Below, piece by piece: positions 1-10,731 of a DNA stretch of 64,000 nucleotides; the first letter of the stretch is position 1; each line of letters begins with the position of its first letter. The position numbers and the translations under genes are program-made. The notes beneath the pieces are model-generated. The model searched no databases. It was not told the DNA's origin and worked only from the letters and a program-made list of their open reading frames with translations. Source of the stretch: Linanthus parryae (Eukaryota; Streptophyta; Magnoliopsida; Ericales; Polemoniaceae); assembly GCA_023055425.1 (NCBI GenBank), contig JALGPY010000003.1:16117001-16181000 (forward strand), written 5' to 3'.

Positions 1-180
1 TTATCATAGCAAATATGAGAGAAAACATGCACAAATAAGCTAGAAACACAACTTTTCACTCTTAGGCTTAGAGATAGTCAAATTCACGTATTTGCGCACA
101 TATCACATATAAATCATGTGAAATAAGACTATTACAAGTAATATGGAAGTATTAAAATAACTCCTAAAAGGGAGTTATCA
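1..180 (-). repeat. LTR terminal fragment, gag-protease element family
   Basis: These bases match, with few changes, the right-hand ends of the two LTRs at 48655-50234 and 56420-58002 (around 50056-50234 and 57826-58002), ending in the same GTTATCA. The window begins inside the LTR. What follows (181 on) is not the polypurine sequence found inside the complete element, so this is either the outer end of another copy or a solo LTR. Strand is given by analogy with the complete element, whose genes read on the minus strand. Confidence 0.85.
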
Positions 181-497
181 ATTAGAAGTCATTATCTGAA
201 ATTAAACTCATCTGCAACCACGTGAGTGGGTATTGATCCGCTCTTCACTTACATTAATGTCTTGGCATGCCATGCCAAGGCATTTGATTTCTTGTTCAGA
301 TGTCTCGAACACATATCTCCAAGTGACCAAACTGAATTCTTGAAGCTTCCTTTGGACTTCTTGGATGATGAACCAGACAATCGATCGGTCTTCTTCTCCA
401 TAGTTGCGATTTGGTTGACGAGTAATTATGCATCTCCATCGATGATTATGGCATTGATGTTCACTTCTCTCTGCCAAATTGATTCCATTTCGAGGGC
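181..497. other. Left flank of copia element 1, no recognised gene
   Basis: Unassigned DNA between the LTR fragment and the first copia insertion. A minus-strand frame is open from about 528 to 208. Because the copia insertion plus one TSD is 6426 bp, a multiple of three, this frame rejoins an open minus-strand frame on the right flank (about 7047 down to 6929), giving roughly 138 open codons. I recognise no domain. It may be old coding sequence or chance. Confidence 0.3.
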
Positions 498-502
498 ATG
501 CC

Positions 503-1320
503 TGTTGGAAGTTGGATGATAAATCCATAGAGAAATGGTGATGTTCTTGGTAGCTTGAAGAAGCTTGAAACCAAGAGCATTATTTGTCCCACATTGTTGC
601 TCAAAGTGGTGGTAGGTGGGTATATTTGGTTTCACACACAAGGGTAGTGTACAACTACTAAGGTGTGTGGAGAGCCATGGGTGTTATTGTGTGCCTCGCG
701 CACACACACACACGCGCGCGCCGCCGGCGAGAGGTTATGATACAGCTAATTTTTGTTACTCACCAGTTTATTGGGTGATTAATTTAAATTAACTGTTTTG
801 ACCGTTTTAATGTGGGATTAATGGGCATTAAACGGATTGATTGTCAATTAATTAGAATGATCAGTTTTACCAAAAACTGATGGATTAATCTAATTAAAAA
901 TAGTCAAAACGTTTGGAGATTGCTGTACGTTTTTTCTCTGGTTCATCTCTCAACAGAAAAATTCTCTCTTTCTCTAGCGAACTGAGGTGCGAGTCGAAGT
1001 TGATCTTCATCGCTGCTGTAACGAGGAGGATCAGAGCTGTTTTATCCTGGAAGGATTATCGCCGAATCCCAATACAGCGTAAGTGGGGGCGATTATTTCA
1101 TCAAGAGCAGTCAGGCCTACTTCGCAAGACCTGGCGACTCAGCTGCATTCGAGTTTTACATGTTCCATCGTGAACAGAGGTATGTCCTTCTTTTCTTTCA
1201 TACAGTATCTAATTTCATTGCTATTTGCCTTCTTGATTTGCTTTCTCTATGTTCTTGGTCATGTGTTGTTAATCAAATTTTCCCTACTAAAATCGTTAAT
1301 TTTAGTGTTTTTCACCAACA
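503..1320 (+). repeat. 5' LTR of copia element 1
   Basis: Direct repeat of 6006-6923, bounded by TGTTGG and CCAACA. It holds an alternating CA/CG tract near 702-722 and a T-rich U5 end. It lacks the 100-bp GC-rich block present in the other LTR. An open frame beginning at GTG 1083 in the U5 half runs without a stop into gag. Confidence 0.93.
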
Positions 1321-1355
1321 TTCTTGAAGAAATAATCCGTAATTTGTTTAACAAA

Positions 1356-4300
1356 ATGACTACTGAAACTGAGAAAACTGTTCCCGGTTCATCTGCTCCT
1401 GCCGTGGCAATTGATTGGGCCACTTATACGTTTCCACAAGCTGTTGAATTGACTGGTTTACCAGAAAAATTCAACGGTGGTGTTGGCTTTTCTCGTTGGC
1501 AGAAAAAGCTGAAATTGTGGTTAACTATAAAGGGTTTATGGCCGGTTGTGGAGTATGAGAAACCAGTGGTGGATCAAGAAAAGCCTGATTCCATTAAGGC
1601 CTTTGCGAAGTGGACTGAAAAGGACGGAGTGGCTAGAGCGGCAATTCTTGCTGCTCTGTCGAATACTCTGTTTGATGTTTATTCATCAGATTCATTCACT
1701 GCAAAGCTTTTATGGGAAAAGCTGAATGAGACACATAATACTGACTCACAAGGTCTGGAAAAATATTCTGTGTCTAAATTTCTTGATTTCAAACTGGTGG
1801 ACAATAAGTCCATGACTGAGCAGGTGCACGAGTTTGAGATGATTGTGCATGCTTTGAAGGAATCCGGTATGGATCTTCCTGAAAAGTTTCTGGTTATGTG
1901 TGTGATTGAGAAGCTCCCAAAGTCTTGGGAAGAGTTTTGTCTCTCCCTGAAAAGACAGAAAGGAGAAATCACCTGGACTAACCTCATGCTAAACATCTCG
2001 GTGCAAGAGCAACACAAGTCCAAACAAGGACATGTGATGCCAACTGAACCGGGTAGTGCGAAGGTGAATGTTGTTACTGCTGGAAAGAAAAGGAAAAACA
2101 CTGTTAAGAAGGATGAAAATGATAAGCCAAAAGATGATAAACCAAAAGATGACACGGCCAAGGCCAAGAAACCAAAGGGAAGCAAATCTTGTTGGGTTTG
2201 TGGACAGGTTGGACACTTCAGTAAGGGCTGCCCAAATAAGAAATCAAAGAAAACCAATGTGGTAGCACAAGCGAATACGGTGCTTGGAACCACGAGTGAG
2301 GCTGTGGTGAACATGGTTGTTGGTGAAGCTTCTGCTTCTGAAACCGACACTGGCCGGTATGTTACCTACAACCCTGAGCTATTTTCCACATATCTGTCTA
2401 ACAAATGGTTGATTGATACTGGAGCTAATGTGCATGTGTGTGCTGATATTAGTTTATTTGTATCTTATCAACAGAGTAGTGGCATGACAGTGACGATGGG
2501 GAACGCGAATGCTGCACAAGTGCTTGGATTAGGAAACGTGGACCTAAAGTTTCCTTCGGGTCGTATCCTGTCCCTGACAAGAGTGCATCATGTTCCTTCT
2601 GTTCGTAGAAATATAATAAGTGGAAGCCGTTTAGTTGCTAGCGGTTTTGAGATTTCTTTTAAATGTAATAAAGTAGTCCTTATTCATACTGGTACTTTCT
2701 TTGGCAAGGGCTATTTGTCCAATGGTTTATTTGTAATAAATGCTGAACCCGTTTTGGGAAATTTAGCTAATGGTATTGTTCCTTCTGTTAATAGTGTTGA
2801 ATCATCAAATTTGTGGCATGCTAGACTTGGTCATTTAAATTTTGGTGCTCTAAAGAATATGATGAATTTAGAGTTGATACCAAAGCACACCATAGAAAAG
2901 AAGTATAAATGTCAAGTATGTGTGTCTGCTAAACAAACAAGGAAACCTTTTCATAGTGTTGAAAGGGATTCAGACTTGTTAGATTTAGTGCACACGGACA
3001 TTTGTGAGTTTGGTGGTGTGTTGACAAAGGACCAATGTAGATATTTCATTACTTTTATAGATGATTGTAGTAGATACTGTTATGTTTATTTGCTTAAACA
3101 TAAAGATGAAGCGCTTAGTAAGTTTATTGTTTATAAAACTGAAGTTGAAACACAAACTGGTAAGTTACTTAAGCGTTTAAGATCCGATAGAGGTGGTGAG
3201 TATACGAGTAACGCTTTCGATGAATTTTGTGCAAACAATGGAATAGTTCATGAAGTTACTCCTCCATACACACCTGAGTCCAATGGGATTGCTGAACGAA
3301 AGAACAGAACCTTTTCTGATATGATTAATAGTATGCTTTTAAACTCTGGGTTGCCTAAATACATGTGGGGAGAGGCTTTGAATACGGCTTGCCATATTCT
3401 GAATAGAGTCCCTCTGAAACACAAAGAGAAAACACCCTATGAGTTATGGAAAGGCAGGAAGACTAGTCTTAATTATCTTCGTGTGTGGGGGTGCCTTGCA
3501 AAGGTACTTGTACCTGTACACAAGAGAAAGAAGCTATGTCCTAAGACTATTGATTGTATCTTTCTGGGCTATCGAGAAACCACTACGGCTATGAGATTTT
3601 TAGTGTTAAAATCTGACATAGACGGTATAGTGGCTAACTCGATAGTTGAATTTCGTGATGCTACATTCTTTGAGGATGTATACCCCATGAAGACTGGTAT
3701 ACCTCAAGATGCTACTAATAATAATCCACCTCACACATCTAGTTCTATTCCTGATCATGTGGAAAAGATAACAAATGTGGGGGCGGAATCAAGTAGTAGA
3801 TCTGTACCTGAGGAGGTAGAAGAACCTAGAAGGAGTAAGCGTGCTAAGGTTGTCAAGGATTTTGGAAGTGACTTTGTCACTTACAATGTCGAGGACGAAC
3901 CTTTAACTTTCCGGCAGGCTATGGATTCTTCGGAATCTAGGCATTGGAAGGGCGCTATAAAGAGTGAAATTGAATCTATTGTTTCTAATGGAACATGGGA
4001 GTTAGTTGACCTCCCTCCTGGGTGTTCTACTATCGGGTGCAGATGGATCTTTAAAAGGAAGTTGAACCCTGACGGTTCAATAGATAAGTACAAGGCTAGA
4101 CTGGTGGCTAAGGGTTTTAGGCAAAGGGAAGGAATTGATTATTTTGATACATACTCTCCGGTTGCAAGGATGACAACAATCCGAATGCTTATAGCATTGG
4201 CTTCTGTCCATGGTCTTACCATCCATCAGATGGATGTTAAGACAGCTTTTCTTCATGGTGATCTTGAAGAAGAGATTTATATGGATCAGCCTGAGGGATT

Positions 4301-5477
4301 TGTTGCATCAGGCAATGAAAGGAAAGTATGTAAGTTAATCAAGTCTCTTTATGGCTTGAAACAAGCTCTCAGGGATTGGCATAAAAAGTTTGATGAAACT
4401 GTATTGCCATTCGGTTTTATAATAAATGATAGTGACAAGTGCGTCTACTCCAAAGTTAAAGGTAGTGAATGTGTGATCTTATGCCTATATGTGGATGATA
4501 TTTTGTTGTTTGGAACCAATATTGAGATTATTAATGAGACGAAAGCTTTCTTGAAAAGGCATTTTGAGATGAAAGATATGGGTGAGGCTAGTGTGATTCT
4601 TGGACTGAAGTTGACTCAGTCAGCTGAGGGAATAACCTTATCTCAGTCTCATTACATAGAGAAATCTATACTTGAGAAGTATGGTTATTCGCAGTGTAGA
4701 ATCGCTAGTACACCATATGATTCTAAAATTGCTTTAGTCAAGAATTCTTCAGGTGTACCTGTGTCTCAATTAAGGTATTCTCAGATTATTGGGAGTTTGC
4801 AATATCTTGCTAACTGTACTAGACCAGATATTTCATATTCTGTGTCTAAGTTGGCTAGATATACAAGCTGTCCAAACATGACTCATTGGGATGCTCTTGA
4901 TAGAGTGCTTAGATATCTGAAAGGCACAATGTACCTAAGTTTACACTATAGGAGGTTTCCTGGTGTACTTGAGGGGTACAGTGATGCAAGTTGGATAGCT
5001 AAGAAGTCTGGTTCCAATGGAGTGACTGGATATGTGTTCACCTTGGCTGGTGGAGCAATATCCTGGAAGTCGACCAAACAGACGATAGTGACTCGGTCTA
5101 CTTTTGAGGCTGAGTTGTGTGCGCTTGATGCCACGGGGACGGAGGCTGAATGGTTACACGGACTTATGTCCGCCTTACCTGTAGTAAGCAAGCCGCTTCC
5201 TGCTATTGCTATTCATTGTGATAGTCGGACGACTATCGACAAGATTAGCAGTAAAAAGTATAATGCTAAAACAAGGAGACACATCCAAGTTAGACTAAAG
5301 TCTATAAGGGGTTTGGTGTCTGATAGGATTATAGCTGTAGAGTTCATAGGAACTCAGAATAATATAGCTGATCCGTTGACTAAAGGACTGGAACCTGCAG
5401 TGGTCCTTAAGTCGAGGTTGGGGATGGGACTGACAACCCATCGTAGTTCATCAACAGTGGGAACCCAATACACATGA
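1356..5477 (+). CDS. Intact copia gag-pol polyprotein
   Basis: One uninterrupted frame of 1373 codons from the ATG at 1356, 36 bases after the LTR. Order: a UBN2-type gag; a CX2CX4HX4C zinc knuckle (CWVCGQVGHFSKGC, about residue 278); an aspartic protease with active site WLIDTGA (about 350); an HHCC pre-integrase finger (near 486-520); an integrase core with catalytic Asp in HTDIC, Asp in RSDRGGEY and Glu in IAERKNR; a reverse transcriptase with YVDDILLFG (about 1044); and RNase H with YSDASW and a later EAE. All key catalytic residues I looked for are present. The frame is open upstream to a GTG at 1083 inside the LTR, but the 1356 ATG sits directly before the gag homology and is the sensible start. 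The product would be cleaved by its own protease to copy and integrate the element. Confidence 0.95.
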   Translation: MTTETEKTVPGSSAPAVAIDWATYTFPQAVELTGLPEKFNGGVGFSRWQKKLKLWLTIKGLWPVVEYEKPVVDQEKPDSIKAFAKWTEKDGVARAAILAALSNTLFDVYSSDSFTAKLLWEKLNETHNTDSQGLEKYSVSKFLDFKLVDNKSMTEQVHEFEMIVHALKESGMDLPEKFLVMCVIEKLPKSWEEFCLSLKRQKGEITWTNLMLNISVQEQHKSKQGHVMPTEPGSAKVNVVTAGKKRKNTVKKDENDKPKDDKPKDDTAKAKKPKGSKSCWVCGQVGHFSKGCPNKKSKKTNVVAQANTVLGTTSEAVVNMVVGEASASETDTGRYVTYNPELFSTYLSNKWLIDTGANVHVCADISLFVSYQQSSGMTVTMGNANAAQVLGLGNVDLKFPSGRILSLTRVHHVPSVRRNIISGSRLVASGFEISFKCNKVVLIHTGTFFGKGYLSNGLFVINAEPVLGNLANGIVPSVNSVESSNLWHARLGHLNFGALKNMMNLELIPKHTIEKKYKCQVCVSAKQTRKPFHSVERDSDLLDLVHTDICEFGGVLTKDQCRYFITFIDDCSRYCYVYLLKHKDEALSKFIVYKTEVETQTGKLLKRLRSDRGGEYTSNAFDEFCANNGIVHEVTPPYTPESNGIAERKNRTFSDMINSMLLNSGLPKYMWGEALNTACHILNRVPLKHKEKTPYELWKGRKTSLNYLRVWGCLAKVLVPVHKRKKLCPKTIDCIFLGYRETTTAMRFLVLKSDIDGIVANSIVEFRDATFFEDVYPMKTGIPQDATNNNPPHTSSSIPDHVEKITNVGAESSSRSVPEEVEEPRRSKRAKVVKDFGSDFVTYNVEDEPLTFRQAMDSSESRHWKGAIKSEIESIVSNGTWELVDLPPGCSTIGCRWIFKRKLNPDGSIDKYKARLVAKGFRQREGIDYFDTYSPVARMTTIRMLIALASVHGLTIHQMDVKTAFLHGDLEEEIYMDQPEGFVASGNERKVCKLIKSLYGLKQALRDWHKKFDETVLPFGFIINDSDKCVYSKVKGSECVILCLYVDDILLFGTNIEIINETKAFLKRHFEMKDMGEASVILGLKLTQSAEGITLSQSHYIEKSILEKYGYSQCRIASTPYDSKIALVKNSSGVPVSQLRYSQIIGSLQYLANCTRPDISYSVSKLARYTSCPNMTHWDALDRVLRYLKGTMYLSLHYRRFPGVLEGYSDASWIAKKSGSNGVTGYVFTLAGGAISWKSTKQTIVTRSTFEAELCALDATGTEAEWLHGLMSALPVVSKPLPAIAIHCDSRTTIDKISSKKYNAKTRRHIQVRLKSIRGLVSDRIIAVEFIGTQNNIADPLTKGLEPAVVLKSRLGMGLTTHRSSSTVGTQYT

Positions 5478-5990
5478 GAGGAGATCCCTCAAAAGTGTAT
5501 TCAATGTGGTAATAACAAGCTGTGAGGATGAACTGGTAGTACCTTTGCTACATAGATGATACATTTGTATCGGAGTCTATCCCCTGTAAACCTAAAAAGG
5601 TACTGTTTCTGCCAGTGTAGCAAGAGCTATTCTAACTCTGAATGGGGTCAAGTCATTTTGACGAGATGATGGCAGTCATCTCTGGAGATGCCCAGCTAAG
5701 CGAATGTAATTGTGCGGTCGCAATTAGAGGAAAGGGTTATTCCTTGAAACATTCGACGAACAGGATCGAGACAGGACCATTAATGTCTCAAAGCCGTAGA
5801 TTGGCACCATAGCTTTTGACTTGTCGTCGTCTATGGAGTATGATTACACCTTACGGATAAAGATTCAAGGTGAAATATTCCATCTTAATCCGGTAATCAT
5901 CGAAGTAGAGGACTTAGGAGGGTTCAAACCCGGAAGGGTACCGACTCTGAATAACAAGTCATGATGAGAATCCTGAATGCATTTCTGCAT
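5478..5990 (+). other. 3' untranslated internal region of copia element 1
   Basis: About 510 bp between the gag-pol stop and the polypurine tract. It has no long frame and no recognised domain. Its position matches the 3' leader of a copia element. Confidence 0.7.
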
Positions 5991-6005
5991 GGATTTGTGG
6001 GGGAT
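5991..6005 (+). promoter_or_regulatory. Polypurine tract of copia element 1
   Basis: The purine-rich stretch GGATTTGTGGGGGAT lies immediately before the 3' LTR, where the plus-strand DNA primer is made. It has the G-run typical of LTR elements. Confidence 0.8.
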
Positions 6006-6923
6006 TGTTGGAAGTTGGATGATAAATCCATAGAGAAATGGTGATGTTCTTGGTAGCTTGAAGAAGCTTGAAACCAAGAGCATTATTTGTCCCACATTGT
6101 TGCTCAAAGTGGTGGTAGGTGGGTATATTTGGTTTCACACACAAGGGTAGTGTACAACTACTAAGGTGTGTGGAGAGCCATGGGTGTTATTGTGTGCCTC
6201 GCGCACACACACACACGCGCGCGCCGCCGCCGCCTCGCCTCGCCACGCCTCGACTCGGGTCGGGTCGGGTCGGGTCGGAGGGCGATTTGGGCGAAATGTC
6301 TCGGCGTCTCGCGTACGCGAGGCGACCCGGCGAGAGGTTATGATACAGCTAATTTTTGTTACTCACCAGTTTATTGGGTGATTAATTTAAATTAACTGTT
6401 TTGACCGTTTTAATGTGGGATTAATGGGCATTAAACGGATTGATTGTCAGTTAATTAGAATGATCAGTTTTACCAAAAACTGATGGATTAATCTAATTAA
6501 AAATAGTCAAAACGTTCGGAGATTGCTGTACGTTTTTTCTCTGGTTCATCTCTCAACAGAAAAATTCTCTCTTTCTCTGGCGAACTGAGGTGCGAGTCGA
6601 AGTTGATCTTCATCGCTGCTGTAACGAGGAGGATCAGAGCTGTTTTATCCTGGAAGGATTATCGCCGGATCCCAATAAAGCGTAAGTGGGGGCGATTATT
6701 TCTTCAAGAGCAGTCAGACCTACTTCGCAAGACCTGGCGACTCAGCTGCATTCGAGTTTTACATGTTCCATCGTGAACAGAGGTATGTCCTTCTTTTCTT
6801 TCATACAGTATCTAATTTCATTGCTATTTGCCTTCTTGATTTGCTTTCTCTATGTTCTTGGCCATGTGTTGTTAATCAAATTTTCCCTACTAAAATCGTT
6901 AATTTTAGTGTTTTTCACCAACA
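6006..6923 (+). repeat. 3' LTR of copia element 1 with extra 100-bp GC-rich block
   Basis: Same ends and sequence as 503-1320, but 918 bp instead of 818 bp. The extra block lies at about 6222-6321. It contains tandem TCGGG units and a GGGTCGGGTCGGGTCGGG run (6257-6274). Since both LTRs are copied from one template, the difference arose after or during insertion, more simply as loss from the 5' LTR between short GCC/GGC repeats. Confidence 0.93.
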
Positions 6924-6928
6924 TTGCC

Positions 6929-7444
6929 TTGAATCTCCATCGCACGGGTGACACATTGCAGTCTGGCCCCTTTAGTTTTGATGATAATTCCGTGATGGTC
7001 CCGAAGAACGGTGTCGGTGTGCCGATTGAGGTATGAATAGTTCCCACTGTAACGAGATTTGTAACACACCTACCAAGCTGAGTTGGAAATCTACTTCAAG
7101 ATTCCCAGACTCAAGGGGATACCCTCCGCTAAAGAACATGAGTGCCTCAACAAGGGGTTTATTACTCACAGTTCTTTTGCGACACGGAAGTAAAGAAACT
7201 GGCACATAAAAGTTAACAAATAGTTACTATTAAACACAAGTGTTTATAGTACTATAAGTATTTCCAATTTGCTAAGTGCATGTTCGTCAAATTTCTCTAG
7301 ATTCCCTTTGGCGGCTTCCCAGAGAAGTTATAGAAATAGATAAACCAAAACGACATTAGAGATAGACTAATCATAAGGTTATATTATAGTTATAAAGAAA
7401 ATACTGAAAAGTTAAGTTTTCATAAAATTTATAACTAGATACTT
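6929..7444. other. Spacer between copia elements 1 and 2
   Basis: About 515 bp of non-coding DNA between two independent insertions. I see no gene, RNA or complete repeat in it. It is AT-rich toward the right end. Confidence 0.5.
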
Positions 7445-7778
7445 TGTTGAGTTGGTGCCTTGAATTTGTCAAAGGCTGCCAAACTCTTTGTTTTCAACTT
7501 TGATTAGGAAACATTGGAAGTCAAAGGCGGTTGAGGATTAGTTAGGAAACAAGTTTGTTTCCAAATCGGATTTGGAAATTTTAGGAATTTTCTAGCACTA
7601 TATAAAGAACCTAGTATTATTAGGTATGCAAAACATTCTTGTAGTCTTGTTCCTCTTAAGTGAATAAAAGGTGCTTTTCCGCCGTGGAGGTAGTTAGCAA
7701 ATATTTTGCTAGCGAACCACGTTAAATTCTGTGTTCTTCTTTATTCGTTCATTGTTCGTGAGGTGGTTTTTCATAACA
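7445..7778 (+). repeat. 5' LTR of copia element 2
   Basis: A 334-bp LTR beginning TGTTGAG and ending CATAACA. It contains a clear TATA box (CTATATAAAG, 7598-7607) and an AATAAA-type signal near 7662, so a transcript start and poly(A) region can be placed within it. Confidence 0.93.
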
Positions 7779-7781
7779 AAC

Positions 7782-7793
7782 TGGTATCAGAGC
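7782..7793 (+). promoter_or_regulatory. Primer binding site (initiator Met tRNA)
   Basis: TGGTATCAGAGC, the standard plant copia primer site complementary to the 3' end of initiator Met tRNA. It starts three bases after the 5' LTR. Confidence 0.92.
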
Positions 7794-7925
7794 CAAGGTT
7801 GACGTTGTTTCAAGATCAAGATCAAGGCGGAGCAAAGATAGGGTTTCACAACTTGGTGAAATCAAAGCTAGGGTTTTGCAATCTAGGTGGAGCACGCGAC
7901 TAGAGTACAAGATCCACCAAGAACG

Positions 7926-9521
7926 ATGTCCGGATCGATGTTGAAGATCGACATGTTCACAGGAGGGAACAACTTCAGTCTGTGGAAGATAAAGATGGAG
8001 GCTTTGCTAAAATCGCAAGGCTTGTGGGCACCTTTGACCGCGGACAAGGGAGGCATGAATGTTGCATCAGCAGAGTTCAAGACGATGGAGGAGAAGGCAC
8101 ACGCAACGATTATGCTGTGCTTATCGGATGACGTGATCATCGAGATCGCAAATCAAAAGGAAGCAGCGAAGCTCTTGCTCAAGTTGGAGAGTCTCTACAT
8201 GACGAAGAGTCTCACTAGAAAGTTGATGCTAAAGCAAAGGCTCTTCACCCTGCGGATGCTCGAAGGTACGGCTCTCAAGGACCATCTTGATCAATTGAAC
8301 ATAATTCTGTTAGATTTGCGTAATATTGACGAGAAGGTGGAGGATGAGGATGTTGCACTTTTTTTATTGATCTCGCTACCCCCATCATATGAGAACTTCG
8401 TGCAGTCGTTCATTGTGAACAAGGACGACTTATCCCTAGAGGAGGTGAGATCGGCGCTCCATGCTAGGGAACTGCGCCATAAGGGTGCAGGCACAGGTAT
8501 AGAGGACCATGTTTCCGGACTGATGGCAACGGGGGGAAGCAAGAAGGGTAAGAAGAACAAGAAGAAGCAGTTCTCAGGTTCTAAGTTACCCAAGGATGTT
8601 TGTGCCTTTTGCAAGGAAAATGGGCACTGGAAGAGAGATTTCCCGAAACGAGGTCAACAGGGGCAAAACGGATCCGCAGCCGTAGCCGAACAAGGTAACT
8701 CGTCTGAGGATGATTACATTCTAATGGCGGATGTTGTCACGCACTCTCAGGATGAGTGGGTCCTTGATTCCGGAGCTTCCTATCATATTTGCTCTAACAG
8801 GGAGCTATTCTCGACGTACAACCAAACGGATGGAGGGTCTGTCTACATGGCAAACGGAGCAGTCTGTAAGGTGATTGGGAGCGGATCAGTTTTGAAGACG
8901 AATGAAGGGAAGTTATGTACTTTAGATCAAGTCAGGCATGTACCACATATTAAGAAGAATCTGATCTCCTTGAGTCTACTTGACAACAAGGGATACAGTT
9001 TCAAAGGTGAAGGTGGAGATCTACAAGTCTGCAAGGGTTCTAAGGTGATTCTCAGGGGAGTCAAGAGTGGGAATTTGTACATGTTGCAAGGTTCGACGAT
9101 CACAGGTTCTGCTGGAGTTGTCTCAGCCGAGATTAAGGAAACTGATCTAAATAAGCAGTGGCATATGAGGCTCGGTCATATGAGTGAACGTGGAATGCAG
9201 GAACTTCACAAGAAAAAGTATCTCACTGGGCATGCGCCCAAGAGCCTAGGGTTTTGTGAGCACTGGGTGTATGGGAAGCTACAGCGTAGCAAGTTTCCTA
9301 AGGCGGTTCATAGAATGAAAGGTACTCTTGATTATATCCATTCGGATTGCTGGGGTCCATATAGAGTTGAGGCGATTGGTGGGTACAGGTATTTCCTAAG
9401 CATCATAGACGACTACTCCAGGATGACTTGGATATTCGTGATGAAGCACAAGAGTGAAGCCTTCGCAAGATTCAAGGAGTGGAAGACACTAGTAGAGAAT
9501 CAGGTGGGAAAGAAGGTGTAG
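7926..9521 (+). pseudogene. copia element 2 gag, protease and first part of integrase
   Basis: Open frame from the ATG at 7926 (MSGSMLKIDMF); the frame is open a little upstream but with no earlier ATG. It carries a UBN2-type gag and a zinc knuckle CAFCKENGHWKRDFP in which the last cysteine is replaced by Phe. The protease active site is VLDSGAS, followed by an HHCC pre-integrase finger and the integrase start with HSDCWGP and IIDDYSRMTW. The frame ends at a stop just before the position where the second catalytic Asp (usually a TDNG-type motif) should be. The sequence at the break, GGTGTAGCCGAGAG, also occurs 99 bp downstream at its normal place in the integrase gene. Confidence 0.9.
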
Positions 9522-10731
9522 CCGAGAGTTTTGTTCATCAGAGTTTGATGGATTCTGCAAGGATCAGGGAATAGCACGCCATCGCACCGTTCGGCACACA
9601 CCGCAACAGAACGGTGTAGCCGAGAGAATGAATCAGACACTTTTAGCGAAAGCAAGGTGCATGGTTTCGAATGAAGGTCTTTCTAGAGGTTTTTGGGGAG
9701 AGGCAGTTTCTATGGCATGCTATCTCATAAATCGGAGCCCGCACACAGGTATAGGATGCAAGATTCCTGTGGAAGTCTGGTCCGGTAATGCAGTGGATTA
9801 CTCATATTTAAGAGTTTTTGGTTGTGTTGCCTATTATCACGTTGATGATGGCAAACTAGAACCAAGAGCTAAGAAGGGAGTATTAATGAGTTTCGAAACA
9901 GTTGTGAAGGGATACAAGATATGGGAAAACAACAAGATTATACTTAGCAGAAGTGTAGTCTTTGATGAGACTCATATATTGAAGAACTCCGTGGAGGTGG
10001 AGCTTGGAGGTGCAAAGAAGAAGGTGGAGGGAGAGTCGGATCCTACTGATCCTAAGGATTCTGAAATCCCTACAGCGCCGCCAGAAGTAGAAGAGGAAGA
10101 AGCAGAAGAGTCTGATAGTGAGGATGCGTCTACACCAGAGGAACCGGTTCATCAAAGTATTGCTGAAGGAAGACCAAGGAGAGTCATAAAGCCTCCGGCG
10201 AGATACAGAGATGATGGTATGGTGGGATATGCATTACAGGTAGCGGAAAAGGTAGAGGATGAGCCATCCTCCTACAAGGTCGCTATATCAAGTTCTGAGT
10301 CAGCACAATGGATTGCCGCAATGGGAGAGGAGATGGAGTCTCTTAGCAAGAAATCAACTTGGGAGCTTGTTAAATTGCCAGCGGGAAGGAAAATAGTCAG
10401 CTGCAAGTGGGTTTTCAGAAGAAAGGAAGGAACTACATCTGGAGAGGGCGTCAAGTATAAGGCAAGGCTAGTTGCAAGAGCGTTCAGTCAGAAAGAGGGA
10501 GTTGACTACAACGAGATATTATCACCGGTGGTCAGACATACTTCTATCCGGGCGTTACTAGCTTTAGTGGCACACCACGACCTAAAACTTGAGCAATTGG
10601 ATGTCAAGACAGCTTTCCTGCACGGAGAGTTGGAGGAGGAAATATACATGAGCCAACCGGAGGGGTTCCAAGTTCCCGGAAGAGAGAACTACGTGTGCAA
10701 GCTGAAGAGATCTCTCTACGGACTTAAGTAG
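9522..10731 (+). pseudogene. copia element 2 integrase end and reverse transcriptase (frame 1)
   Basis: After the break at 9521 the homology resumes in another frame, with the integrase Glu region (GVAERMNQT near 9615) and the C-terminal part. The reverse transcriptase start follows, with KYKARLVARAF, QLDVKTAFLHG and LYGLK. An in-frame TAG at 10729-10731 stands where most copia elements have Gln (LKQSPRQW), a simple CAG-to-TAG change, and the reading continues unchanged after it. Confidence 0.88.

Larger units (their letters stand above)
503..6923 (+). mobile_element. Complete Ty1/copia LTR retrotransposon (element 1)
   Basis: Two LTRs (503-1320 and 6006-6923) begin TGTTGG and end CCAACA and flank a single gag-pol frame. 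The flanks are ATGCC (498-502) and TTGCC (6924-6928), a likely 5-bp target-site duplication with one mismatch. The domain order gag, protease, integrase, reverse transcriptase, RNase H is that of Ty1/copia. By eye the LTRs differ by about eight substitutions over 818 shared bases plus one 100-bp length difference. Together with the intact frame this points to a recent insertion that may still be competent. The lineage within copia was not assigned. Confidence 0.95.

Noticed and set aside
1180..1205. GTATGT...ACAG in U5 as an intron
   Set aside because: Only 26 bases, far too short for a plant intron.
1679..2350. Long minus-strand frame (223 codons) inside copia gag
   Set aside because: It is the antisense shadow of the intact gag-pol frame, with no independent domain.
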